Assembly (NCBI GenBank): GCA_036824465.1
Contig: DAITAC010000164.1
Location: 1-5,781, forward strand
DNA from: JAKOQB01 sp036824465
GTDB lineage: Bacteria > Pseudomonadota > Gammaproteobacteria > Burkholderiales > Burkholderiaceae_F
Direction of reading: 5' to 3'
Length of the DNA: 5,781 bases
The position numbers were made by a program, and so were the translations under genes. Of the stretch, positions 1-5,766 are shown piece after piece; within the stretch, counting starts at the first letter, position 1; each line of letters starts with the position of its first letter. The notes under the pieces are model-generated. The model made no database searches, was not told where the DNA came from, and saw nothing but the letters and a program-made list of their open reading frames with translations.

Positions 1-376
1 AAATGCGCGTCGCGCAAGGACAAACTCGCTGGCGGCTTACCGGAACTTCGGCTTAAACACAGAAATGTAGTGCCGACTTTCTGGCCAAGTCGTTGATTCC
101 GCGTCACCCGAAAGTCGATATTGCGCAAGTTGGGTTAGAGGTGCATGCGAGCGCGTTCTCCGCAACTCCCGGCTCCTTCGCGCGTGCGCGTCGACGACAA
201 GGCCCGCCTTCGCCGCAGTCGCAACCCATTGCGCATCCGAGTTTGGCAGGTGGATGCAACCCTTGGTCTCTGCACGGCCGACGCGCGGGGCGGGCGTACC
301 GTGAATTCCCTAGCGTGACTTCGTAAGGCCGAGCCACATGTTGCTGATCGTACTGCGACGGTGCCGCGCCGTCCCG
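1..376. other. Left flank without a recognisable gene
   Basis: I see no gene I can support here. Reading frame 1 is open from the window edge to a TGA at 94-96, but its third-position composition is not the strong G/C bias of the real genes nearby, so it may be a gene end or chance. Open frames on both strands between about 93 and 337 overlap each other almost completely and resemble nothing I know; such mirror frames are common in GC-rich DNA. A weak 5-bp hairpin (357-361 with 369-373) lies just past the stop of the neighbouring minus-strand gene but has no T-tract in that direction, so I do not call it a terminator. Confidence 0.4.
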
Positions 377-2059
377 CTAGGTGGACTGAAGCAAGCGAAT
401 CAGCAGGTCGATCATGTCGTTGCCGTCGGGTGACTTCAGCCGGTGCTCGCGCAGCACGCGGGCGACGTCGGCCTGAGGCAGCATCTTGTAGTCGGCGCGG
501 ATCAGGATGCCCGCGATCGCGCGCTGCACTTCGAGCGACCGGGCCAGTGGGAACAGGCGGGCGATCTCCTGCAAGCTTTGCGGATCGGCGATGCGCTGCC
601 GCGCCAGCGTCTCGAGGGCGCGCACCTGTGCGCCGGCGGCGGTCATGCGCGCGATGCCCGACGTGACGGCACGCAGTTCACCGACATCGGCCAGCGGTCG
701 ATGTCGCAGGTAGACCTGCGCGATCGCGACATCCTCGTCACGGGAACTCGTCAGTGCGCGAACGGTGCGTTCGTGAGCCTCCGCGCTTCCTAGGCACGCC
801 AGCACGGCCGAATGCGTCACATCGCCGGGTCGCGCAGCACCCGTGGCCAGCAGTTGCCGCGCGAGACCTGATTCGCTCTCGCGATGATTCGCGCAAACGA
901 GATCGACCTCGGTCTTGCCTAGACTGCCACGCGCCATGCGATCCGCGATCATGCGGAGGAACTCCGCCTGCTCCTGCGGGGGCGACAGCCACCCGAGGGT
1001 GCGCGCCAACGCCATCATGCGGGTCTGCACCGCCGCTTCGTCGGCGTCGCGTGCAAATGCAAGGTAGCGGTCACGCGTGCCGCGGTCGCCTTCGATCGCA
1101 CCGAGAGCCGCCGCCACCTCGGGCACGAGCCGCTTCGCCGGACCGATCGAGGCGGCATAACGCTCGAGATGGTCGAGGAACATGCGCACTTCGGCCATGT
1201 CGCGCTGCAGCACCTCGTGCATGAAGGCAATCTTCTGTGCGTCTGAGGGCCGATCGTCCGCGAAGCCGCACATGTCGCGGCGGAAGCCCGTCTGCGGATC
1301 GGCATCGGTCAGGCCTCCGACGGCGATCATCGAGCTCGACGCGAATAGGTTCAGGAGTGTCGGACTCGCGCGGCCGCTCGCGATCTCGCCCGGGGGTGCC
1401 GATCGGAAATAGCGCTCGAGCAGCGGCCCAGCGGTGCGTCCGAGTGGCGCCTTCGACGAAAAGCCGTAGAGCACCGGCACGCCCTTGAACACGTGGCGCA
1501 GCCGGTCGCGATTGCTCTCGCCGTAGCGCTCGCTCAACAGGGCGGACAAGCGTCGGGCGTCCGCCTGCGAATGGCCCGACTGGGTGAGGCTGCGTGCGAC
1601 CTCGGCCGAGGCGACATTCCTCGGCTCCGACTTCAGGGTGTTGCACCCGAACAGATACACTTCCTTGAGTTGCGAGAACAGTCCGTTACACGATGCGCTG
1701 CAGGACGCGCGCTGCAGCTCGTGCACCGTCAGGAACTCGCGGTAGTCGAAGCGGTCGGTGTAGAACTCGGTGCCATCATCGAAATGGCCCGAAATGATGA
1801 GCGCATCGCAGGTTACGCCCCGCCGGCAGGCCGAGGCCAGCCAATCCGGCTGCCCGCGCTGTACGAGTTCGACGAACCGGTAGTTGTCGCGCGGCAGATG
1901 TCGCTGGAACGTGTCCTTTTCGTCGGATGAGTTGATGGTGACGGTGCACACCGTCTTCGGATCGGCGCTTGCTGCGGACGACCACGCCGCCCCCAGGCAC
2001 GCCAGGAGGGAGGCCGACGCGCCGAAGAGGAATCGGGGCAACGTGGTTCGACGTGGCAT
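377..2059 (-). CDS. Secreted caspase/CHAT-like protein with C-terminal helical repeats (downstream paralogue)
   Basis: The protein has 560 residues and no family name that I recognise. Residues 1-32 look like a signal peptide: basic start MPRRTTLPR, hydrophobic stretch, and a probable cleavage after ASA (30-32). An LLAC (18-21) resembles a lipobox but fits less well. Residues 36-220 form an alpha/beta-looking domain. Strand LIIS is followed by GH (His92), and strand VYLF by GC (Cys139) and NT. A third strand-like segment, GVPVLYGFSS (193-202), follows. In clan CD peptidases and CHAT domains the catalytic His and Cys sit at the ends of such strands, so His92/Cys139 is an inferred dyad. From about 270 the protein is mostly amphipathic helix, HEAT-like near 500-525 (VQRAIAGILIRAD). 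Cysteines 38, 78, 84, 120, 124, 139, 264, 389 and 422 all match the neighbouring paralogue; eight could pair as disulfides, leaving Cys139 free. It lies 95 bases downstream of that paralogue on the same strand and is probably co-transcribed. No clear ribosome binding site precedes the ATG, but the signal peptide supports this start. Confidence 0.85.
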   Translation of the reverse strand: MPRRTTLPRFLFGASASLLACLGAAWSSAASADPKTVCTVTINSSDEKDTFQRHLPRDNYRFVELVQRGQPDWLASACRRGVTCDALIISGHFDDGTEFYTDRFDYREFLTVHELQRASCSASCNGLFSQLKEVYLFGCNTLKSEPRNVASAEVARSLTQSGHSQADARRLSALLSERYGESNRDRLRHVFKGVPVLYGFSSKAPLGRTAGPLLERYFRSAPPGEIASGRASPTLLNLFASSSMIAVGGLTDADPQTGFRRDMCGFADDRPSDAQKIAFMHEVLQRDMAEVRMFLDHLERYAASIGPAKRLVPEVAAALGAIEGDRGTRDRYLAFARDADEAAVQTRMMALARTLGWLSPPQEQAEFLRMIADRMARGSLGKTEVDLVCANHRESESGLARQLLATGAARPGDVTHSAVLACLGSAEAHERTVRALTSSRDEDVAIAQVYLRHRPLADVGELRAVTSGIARMTAAGAQVRALETLARQRIADPQSLQEIARLFPLARSLEVQRAIAGILIRADYKMLPQADVARVLREHRLKSPDGNDMIDLLIRLLQST

Positions 2060-2154
2060 AAGGTCAGTATTTCACAAACCGTGCTGGCGACGAAATCAAG
2101 TAGAGCCGATCGCGCGCCCGTGGCGTCCCGTCCCGCTCGGACCCGGCGAGGCGC
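2060..2154 (-). other. Short gap between the two paralogues
   Basis: This 95-base spacer separates two same-strand genes. I see no terminator (no hairpin followed by a T-tract) and no convincing promoter, which is compatible with co-transcription of the two genes. The bases just upstream of the downstream ATG show no good Shine-Dalgarno match, so translation of the second gene may be inefficient or may depend on something not visible here. Confidence 0.4.
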
Positions 2155-3825
2155 TCATTGCGATTGCAGGTTCCGTATCAGCGCGTCGACCATGTTGTCG
2201 CCAGGGGGCGACGGCCGGCGGTCCTGGAGCAGGGTGCGCACGAGTTGCCGGCTTGCGATCGTCCGCCGGTCGGCGCGGATCAGGATGCCCGCGATCGCGG
2301 CCTGAACGGACCATGACGAAGTCTCCGAGTAGAGGCGTATCAGCATGTCCAGAATCTCGCGATCGGCCACATAGTGCCGGCCTAGGGCTTCCAGCGCGCG
2401 CACCTGCGCATCGGACGGGCGCATGCTGGCGATGCCGGCTGCGACGCGACGCAGCTCGTTCGCGTCGGTGATGGGCCGGTGCCGCAGATAGGCCTGCGCG
2501 ACCTGGACATCCGCCTCCCTCGGGCTAACCAGCCCGTTCAGTGTGCGCGCGCGCCCTTCGGCGTTGCCCAGGCAGGCGCGAACGGCGGCGTGCGCAACGT
2601 CGTCGGGCGGACCCTCCGGCGAAACGCTCCGGTTGAACGCGCCGTCGAGGTCGTGCTCCTGGTTCAAGGTGCAGGCGAGATTCACCTCTGCCACGCCGAC
2701 TTCGCTGCGGGCCTGAAGTTCGCCCAGCATCAGCGAGAGTTCGTCCCGCCCTTCGTCGGCCGACAGCCAGCCCAGGTCGCGTGCGACTTTAACCATGCGC
2801 ACCCGCACCGTCACCTGATCGGCATCGCGTGCGAACTCGAGAAAGCGCTTCCGTGCGGCGGCGTCGCCCGCGATGTCCGAGAGCGCCTGGGCAACCTGCG
2901 GTGTCCGCCGTGCGGGGTCGTCGAGCGTCGTCGTAAACCTGTCGATGCGGTCGAGATAGATCCGGGCTTCCGCCGTTCGCTGTTGCAGAAGGTGATGAAC
3001 GAAGGCAAGCTTCTTCGCGTCCGACAAGCGGTCGTCGGCGAACTGGCACACGTCTCGCCTCACGTCGACGTGCGGATCCTTGTCGGTCATACCCTGGGTC
3101 GCGGCCATCGCGTAAGGCGCGAATTGGCCGAGCAAGCGGCCGCTGGGGCGGCCCTGACCGATCTCACGTGCGCCAGTCGTCCGGAAGTAGCTGCTCAGCG
3201 CCGATCCTGCGATCGGACCCAGCGGCGCCGTCGACGAAAATCCGTAGATCACCGGAACGTCCTTGAACACCAGGCGCATCCGGTCGCGGCTGCTCTCGCC
3301 GTGCCTTTCGTTCAACGATCGCAGGTGGCGCTCGGCCTCCGCCGGCGAGTGCCCTTCGCGCACGAGACTGCGAACGACCTCTGCCGTTGCGCTGCTTAGC
3401 GGGTGCGGATTCAGGGTGTTGCAGCCGAAGAGGTAAGCCTCCTTCAGCCGGGAAAAGAGTCCCGTGCAGGAATCGCTGCAGGAGACGCGCTCGAGTTCGT
3501 CGACGGGGAGGAACTCACGTGCCTCGAGCCGATCCGAAAAGAACTCGTTGCCGCCATCGTAGTGGCCGGAAATGATGAGCACGTCGCAGGCGATGCCCGC
3601 CTGGCAGGCCGACGCCAGCCAATCGGGGCGGTCGCGCTCGACGAGTTCGACGAACTGGTAGTTCGCTGCGGGCAGGTAGTGGCGAAACGCTTCCCTCTCG
3701 TCGATCGAATTGATGGTAATGGTGCAAACCGTCTGCATCTCGGCCGCGGCGATCGGCGTCGACAATGACAGAGCCGCTGCGATCGGGACAAGACGGGCCA
3801 TCAGTGGCCTGCGCATGGAGGCCAT
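2155..3825 (-). CDS. Secreted caspase/CHAT-like protein with C-terminal helical repeats (upstream paralogue)
   Basis: The protein is 556 residues from the ATG at 3825. An ATG at 3816 would give the tidier signal peptide MRRPLMARLVP, and a TTG at 3852 is also in frame; no start has a good ribosome binding site. The hydrophobic leader ends in AAA before EMQTVC, a likely signal peptidase I site, so the protein is probably periplasmic or exported. It is a paralogue of the gene downstream: counting by eye over the first 60 mature residues, 39 are identical. It keeps LIISGH (His88), the strand ending FGCNT (Cys135), the segment VPVIYGFSSTAPLG, and all nine non-signal cysteines (34, 74, 80, 116, 120, 135, 260, 385, 418). 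The His-Cys spacing of 47 residues is identical in both. The C-terminal half is helical, with the repeat-like QAAIAGILIRAD shared near the end. A cysteine-peptidase-like fold is inferred from strand-His and strand-Cys placement. Substrate and activity are unknown, and a structural or inactive role is possible. Confidence 0.85.
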   Translation of the reverse strand: MASMRRPLMARLVPIAAALSLSTPIAAAEMQTVCTITINSIDEREAFRHYLPAANYQFVELVERDRPDWLASACQAGIACDVLIISGHYDGGNEFFSDRLEAREFLPVDELERVSCSDSCTGLFSRLKEAYLFGCNTLNPHPLSSATAEVVRSLVREGHSPAEAERHLRSLNERHGESSRDRMRLVFKDVPVIYGFSSTAPLGPIAGSALSSYFRTTGAREIGQGRPSGRLLGQFAPYAMAATQGMTDKDPHVDVRRDVCQFADDRLSDAKKLAFVHHLLQQRTAEARIYLDRIDRFTTTLDDPARRTPQVAQALSDIAGDAAARKRFLEFARDADQVTVRVRMVKVARDLGWLSADEGRDELSLMLGELQARSEVGVAEVNLACTLNQEHDLDGAFNRSVSPEGPPDDVAHAAVRACLGNAEGRARTLNGLVSPREADVQVAQAYLRHRPITDANELRRVAAGIASMRPSDAQVRALEALGRHYVADREILDMLIRLYSETSSWSVQAAIAGILIRADRRTIASRQLVRTLLQDRRPSPPGDNMVDALIRNLQSQ

Positions 3826-3860
3826 TCTATCGATGACCGGGCGGATGCCCAACCTCGCGC

Positions 3861-4060
3861 CCGGGGAACAGGATCGAAACGGCGGCGACGATCCTGAAGG
3901 CGTGTTGTGAATGGCTTTCGAGACAACGCTATCTCGTCAGCAACCCTTGGGATGGTGTGAAGGTCGCGATTGCCGTCGACCCGGTCGTGAAGTCGGAACC
4001 GCTGCCGCTGGAGAAGAGGCGCCGCGCGCTCACGGGGGCGGACTGGGCGCTCGAATTCAT
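3861..4060 (+). pseudogene. Remnant of a tyrosine recombinase (phage-type integrase), core-binding domain end only
   Basis: One plus-strand frame, open from 3837, translates to segments typical of the end of the SAM-like core-binding domain of phage integrases. These are TAATILKACC, then EWLSRQRYLVSNPWDGVK (about 3909-3962), then EKRRRALTGADWALEF before the catalytic domain would begin. The pattern of a helix, a Trp, 'RYL..NPW.GV', a Pro/charged linker and 'R.LT...W' is what I know from proteobacterial site-specific integrases. Third positions from 3957 to 4060 are almost all G or C, as expected of former coding sequence. The N-terminal part and the whole catalytic domain (Arg, His, Arg, Tyr) are missing. 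The frame continues directly into a copy of the tRNA-Asn 3' end at 4060, so the gene was cut there. It diverges from the adjacent minus-strand gene and probably overlaps that gene's promoter region. It cannot be active; I infer it once served an element integrated at tRNA-Asn. Confidence 0.6.
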
Positions 4061-4099
4061 CTGGCTCCCCGACCTGGACTCGAACCAGGGACCTGCGGA
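4060..4099 (-). repeat. Attachment-site copy: 40-base direct repeat of the tRNA-Asn 3' end
   Basis: These 40 bases are identical to 5727-5766 and read on the minus strand as the tRNA-Asn 3' part: 3' side of the anticodon stem, variable region, T-arm with loop TTCGAGT, acceptor 3' strand and encoded CCA. The 5' half of a tRNA is absent, so it is not a tRNA gene. Identity stops exactly where the anticodon loop begins. A partial tRNA 3' end in direct orientation with the intact gene is the standard trace of site-specific integration, so I call it the distal att site of the 1.67-kb segment to its right. It may also be the tRNA-side end of an older element to its left. Confidence 0.8.
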
Positions 4100-4118
4100 A
4101 TTGAACTCCGCAGTGTCC
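4089..4118. other. Hairpin at the edge of the attachment site (anticodon-arm-like core)
   Basis: Bases 4093-4099 (CTGCGGA) pair perfectly with 4107-4113 (TCCGCAG) around a 7-base loop at 4100-4106. GGAC at 4089-4092 pairs with GTCC at 4115-4118 with one bulged base at 4114. The left arm belongs to the tRNA-Asn repeat and the right arm does not. A symmetric core with a 7-base spacer matching an anticodon loop is known for tyrosine recombinases that exchange strands within tRNA anticodon loops. The hairpin also sits 12 bases past the stop of the PEP-CTERM gene. It has no T-tract on either side, so it is at most an mRNA 3'-end structure, not a classical terminator. Confidence 0.55.
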
Positions 4119-4130
4119 AAAGAGACGTTC

Positions 4131-4742
4131 TTACTGACTGCGCCGACGCGAGGCCGCGAGACCGGCGAGGCCGAGGCCGATCAAAGCGAGAGAACTCGGT
4201 TCGGGGATGTTGACCTGTTCGATGTTCAGCGAGACTGCGTCAAGAATGGCGGGCCCACCGCCAGACGGGGGATCGTACTTGGCCCATGCAGTCTTTGAGG
4301 TTGCCGAACCGATGAGCGCCAAAACGTTTGCCTCCGTCAGCAGGTAGTCGCCAATCGTCGACGCCGGAGAAGTGAGGCTCACCTTGAATTCCATACCGGC
4401 GCCGGCAACATAGAACAGCAAGCCATCGGTGCTTTCATTCGAAATCCGTACGTCCGGCGCACCGGATATCACCGTAGTTGGCTGATTGAGAGTTATCGAA
4501 GCTGAGTGAAGAGGGTAGAAGGCGAAGGTGCCGCCAGGATCCACGTAGCTTGCCAAAGCACCTGTGTCTATGACGAACGTTCCCCCGTACGCTCCGCACG
4601 GAGGCGGCAGATTGGATACGCCGCAGGTAGCGAACTGTCCTGAGACTTGAAAGGCAAGCAGCGCGGCCATTGCCTGACTGGAAATCGCGGCACTCATAAG
4701 CACCATGAGCGTGGTCAGCCATTCCGAAGCGGTTCGTTTCAT
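4131..4742 (-). CDS. Exported protein with PEP-CTERM sorting signal
   Basis: The protein has 203 residues. The N-terminus (MKRTASEWL, then hydrophobic residues to AMA at 24-26) is a signal peptide with probable cleavage after residue 26. The C-terminus has the three-part PEP-CTERM signal: PEP at 180-182, a hydrophobic segment LALIGLGLAGLAA (185-197) and RRR at 199-201. Proteins with this tail are recognised by exosortase, which cleaves near PEP and releases the protein to the envelope or extracellular polysaccharide. No exosortase is in this window, so it must be encoded elsewhere if the tail is used. The central region is rich in Gly, Ser, Thr and Ala and is beta-type. Two cysteines (40, 49) flank a Pro-rich stretch and could pair. 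The start is secure: GGAGG lies 7 bases before the ATG. The base composition is visibly less GC-rich than the paralogue pair, suggesting separate origin. It lies alone within the segment flanked by tRNA-Asn repeats. Its specific function is unknown. Confidence 0.88.
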   Translation of the reverse strand: MKRTASEWLTTLMVLMSAAISSQAMAALLAFQVSGQFATCGVSNLPPPCGAYGGTFVIDTGALASYVDPGGTFAFYPLHSASITLNQPTTVISGAPDVRISNESTDGLLFYVAGAGMEFKVSLTSPASTIGDYLLTEANVLALIGSATSKTAWAKYDPPSGGGPAILDAVSLNIEQVNIPEPSSLALIGLGLAGLAASRRRSQ

Positions 4743-4749
4743 TTGCCTT

Positions 4750-4754
4750 CCTCC
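4750..4754 (-). promoter_or_regulatory. Ribosome binding site of the PEP-CTERM gene
   Basis: The minus strand reads GGAGG, 7 bases before the ATG at 4742, a near-ideal Shine-Dalgarno sequence and spacing. It is the only strong one in the window and fixes this gene's start. I found no promoter hexamer pair upstream that I would defend. Confidence 0.85.
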
Positions 4755-4759
4755 AATAG

Positions 4760-5026
4760 TCCGTTTTCATACAAAGCGAAGCAAGAAACGGGCCGATGAT
4801 CCACAAGCGCCAAACTTACATAATCAATTCAAGGCGTTATCTCCTCCCATCTCGGCCCCTTCGGTACAGATGTTTGCGCGGCAGACAGACATTCCGACGC
4901 CAGCAAATGAGCGGCATCTGACCTGCCGCAATCGCCTTGGTGAAGAAACGGAATTTCCATGCAGTCACTTGCTAGAAGTCAAGCAAGCACACAAACACGT
5001 CTGTAAAGAATTCCGACACTACTGGC
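4760..5026. other. AT-richer stretch without a recognisable gene
   Basis: This region upstream of the PEP-CTERM gene should contain its promoter but shows no clear -35/-10 pair. A plus-strand open frame spans 4705-5124 but overlaps the PEP-CTERM start, lacks a ribosome binding site, has unbiased codons and resembles no family I know, so I leave it out. A short inverted repeat (CTTGC about 4967, GCAAG about 4983) is present. Composition is less GC-rich than the flanks, consistent with imported DNA. Confidence 0.4.
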
Positions 5027-5290
5027 GTGGCGCATCGCAGGAACATTCAAACAAATCGAGCGCGACAGAAGGGGCAGCCGCGCAGCGCTCCGCGCAGCAA
5101 AGCGGACGGATTCGTAGTCCGTGATCGGCGCGAGGCGTGGACACATAGCGCCGCCTGCGTCCACCGCGGCGAGCGCTTCATCGCGTGGCGCAGATCGAAG
5201 ACGATCTGCCTCGGCGAGTGCAGCACCGACGCCGGTGTTGACGTCGGCGTGGCCGCAGATCAGGCAGACGCACTCGAATCACTCGACTAG
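5027..5290 (+). pseudogene. Degenerate copy of a small Cys-rich zinc-finger-like protein
   Basis: Homology to the intact small gene 326 bases to the right is clear only from 5156 to the TAG at 5288-5290. Both read C-V-x-x-G-x-x-F, then R-x-S-x-T-x-C-L-G, a final Cys and an acidic tail containing AL. In this copy the second metal-binding Cys is Arg (CVHRG instead of CVECG), and one residue is lost between the last two cysteines (CLGEC versus CLGDQC). A four-Cys zinc site is therefore broken, unless His46 stands in. There is no believable start near the homologous region. The nearest upstream start in frame is a GTG at 5027 with no ribosome binding site, and the residues it would add resemble nothing. 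I read this as a decayed tandem duplicate. It could still be a translated diverged protein of 87 residues. Confidence 0.45.
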
Positions 5291-5323
5291 GCCGCGCTGC
5301 GTACTTGCAAGCGCGCGCGGTCG

Positions 5324-5337
5324 TGGCGTGCACGCCA
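5324..5337. promoter_or_regulatory. 14-base perfect palindrome in the gap between the two Cys-rich copies
   Basis: TGGCGTGCACGCCA is its own reverse complement. It lies about 100 bases upstream of the small Cys-rich gene, a position where a dimeric regulator could bind. With no second copy in the window and high local GC, chance is a serious alternative. No promoter elements could be tied to it. Confidence 0.25.
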
Positions 5338-5436
5338 TTGATCGCAGTTGATGAACCGGGCGATGCGGCTGGGGTCGCATGGCGGCCGACCAAGGGTCGG
5401 ACTAACGCACGATTTCCTGATCGACGTTACGCGTCT

Positions 5437-5643
5437 ATGTTTTCTCTCATCATGGCTAAGAGACCTCTCCTGGCTCGGCGCTGCGTCGAATGCGGCAAGG
5501 CCTTCAGGCCGTTGCGTCCGTCACAGACGCTGTGCCTCGGCGATCAATGTGCCGACACTCGCGTGGCCGCCGCGAACGATCTGTCCGAAGACTTCGAGGC
5601 GCTCGACATAGCCGAGCTGCGCTCGACCGACAGCGACGACTGA
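5437..5643 (+). CDS. Small Cys-rich zinc-finger-like protein
   Basis: The protein is 63 residues from the ATG at 5452 (MAKRPLLARR) or 68 from the ATG at 5437 (MFSLI added); neither has a clear ribosome binding site. Numbering from MAK, four cysteines (11, 14, 28, 33) form C-x2-C-x13-C-x4-C. With the surrounding CGKAFRPLRPSQTLC this resembles the small treble-clef or ribbon zinc-binding modules ('C.ECGK.F.P.R..Q..C...C') found in many short bacterial proteins and at phage and island loci. A zinc-binding structural role is inferred. The basic first ten residues and the very acidic tail (DLSEDFEALD, STDSDD) suggest a nucleic-acid or protein partner, but nothing identifies it. A degenerate copy lies upstream, so the gene was duplicated locally. 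A strong terminator follows 47 bases after the stop. It sits inside the segment bounded by the tRNA-Asn repeats. Confidence 0.6.
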   Translation: MFSLIMAKRPLLARRCVECGKAFRPLRPSQTLCLGDQCADTRVAAANDLSEDFEALDIAELRSTDSDD

Positions 5644-5687
5644 GCGAGCGCCCTACAAGCGCGATACACGAACACCTTTGAACAAAG

Positions 5688-5727
5688 AAAAAGGGGCTGC
5701 GATCTTGTCGCAACCCCTTGATTTTTT
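5688..5727. terminator. Bidirectional rho-independent terminator between the Cys-rich gene and tRNA-Asn
   Basis: AAGGGG (5691-5696) and TGCGA (5698-5702) pair with TCGCA (5708-5712) and CCCCTT (5714-5719), with one C-A mismatch and a 5-base loop. T-tract TTTTTT (5722-5727) follows on the plus strand and the A-run 5688-5692 gives a T-tract on the minus strand. It can therefore end plus-strand transcription from the small Cys-rich gene and minus-strand transcription from tRNA-Asn, which stops 10 bases away. The other copy of the tRNA 3' end at 4060 has no such terminator beside it. Confidence 0.85.
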
Positions 5728-5766
5728 CTGGCTCCCCGACCTGGACTCGAACCAGGGACCTGCGGA
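5727..5766 (-). repeat. Second copy of the 40-base direct repeat, inside tRNA-Asn
   Basis: These bases are identical to 4060-4099 and lie 1667 bases away in the same orientation. They cover the tRNA 3' part from the anticodon stem to the encoded CCA plus two bases beyond. Together the two copies bound the segment containing the PEP-CTERM and Cys-rich genes. Confidence 0.85.

Noticed and set aside
355..376. Terminator after the downstream paralogue
   Set aside because: Only a 5-bp GC hairpin with no T-tract in the minus-strand direction.
1997..2008. Lipobox LLAC in the downstream paralogue's leader
   Set aside because: The hydrophobic stretch before it is short, Leu at -2 is unusual, the upstream paralogue has no such Cys, and a good signal peptidase I site (ASA) follows.
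2479..3399. Long plus-strand open frame of 306 residues
   Set aside because: It is antisense to the upstream paralogue, which has a signal peptide, a homologous neighbour and conserved motifs; mirror frames are expected in GC-rich coding DNA.
4060..4135. A second tRNA gene with an anticodon arm-like loop (GTTCAAT, would-be anticodon TCA)
   Set aside because: No matching 5' acceptor strand or D-arm lies upstream on the minus strand; that sequence is the end of the PEP-CTERM coding region. Only the 3' tRNA part is present.
3957..4298. Plus-strand open frame of 113 residues starting at a GTG
   Set aside because: It is a chimera: its first third is the integrase remnant (which extends further upstream), the middle is the translated tRNA 3' end, and the rest is antisense to the PEP-CTERM gene.
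4705..5124. Plus-strand open frame of 139 residues
   Set aside because: It overlaps the well-supported start of the PEP-CTERM gene, lacks a ribosome binding site and codon bias, and resembles no family I know.
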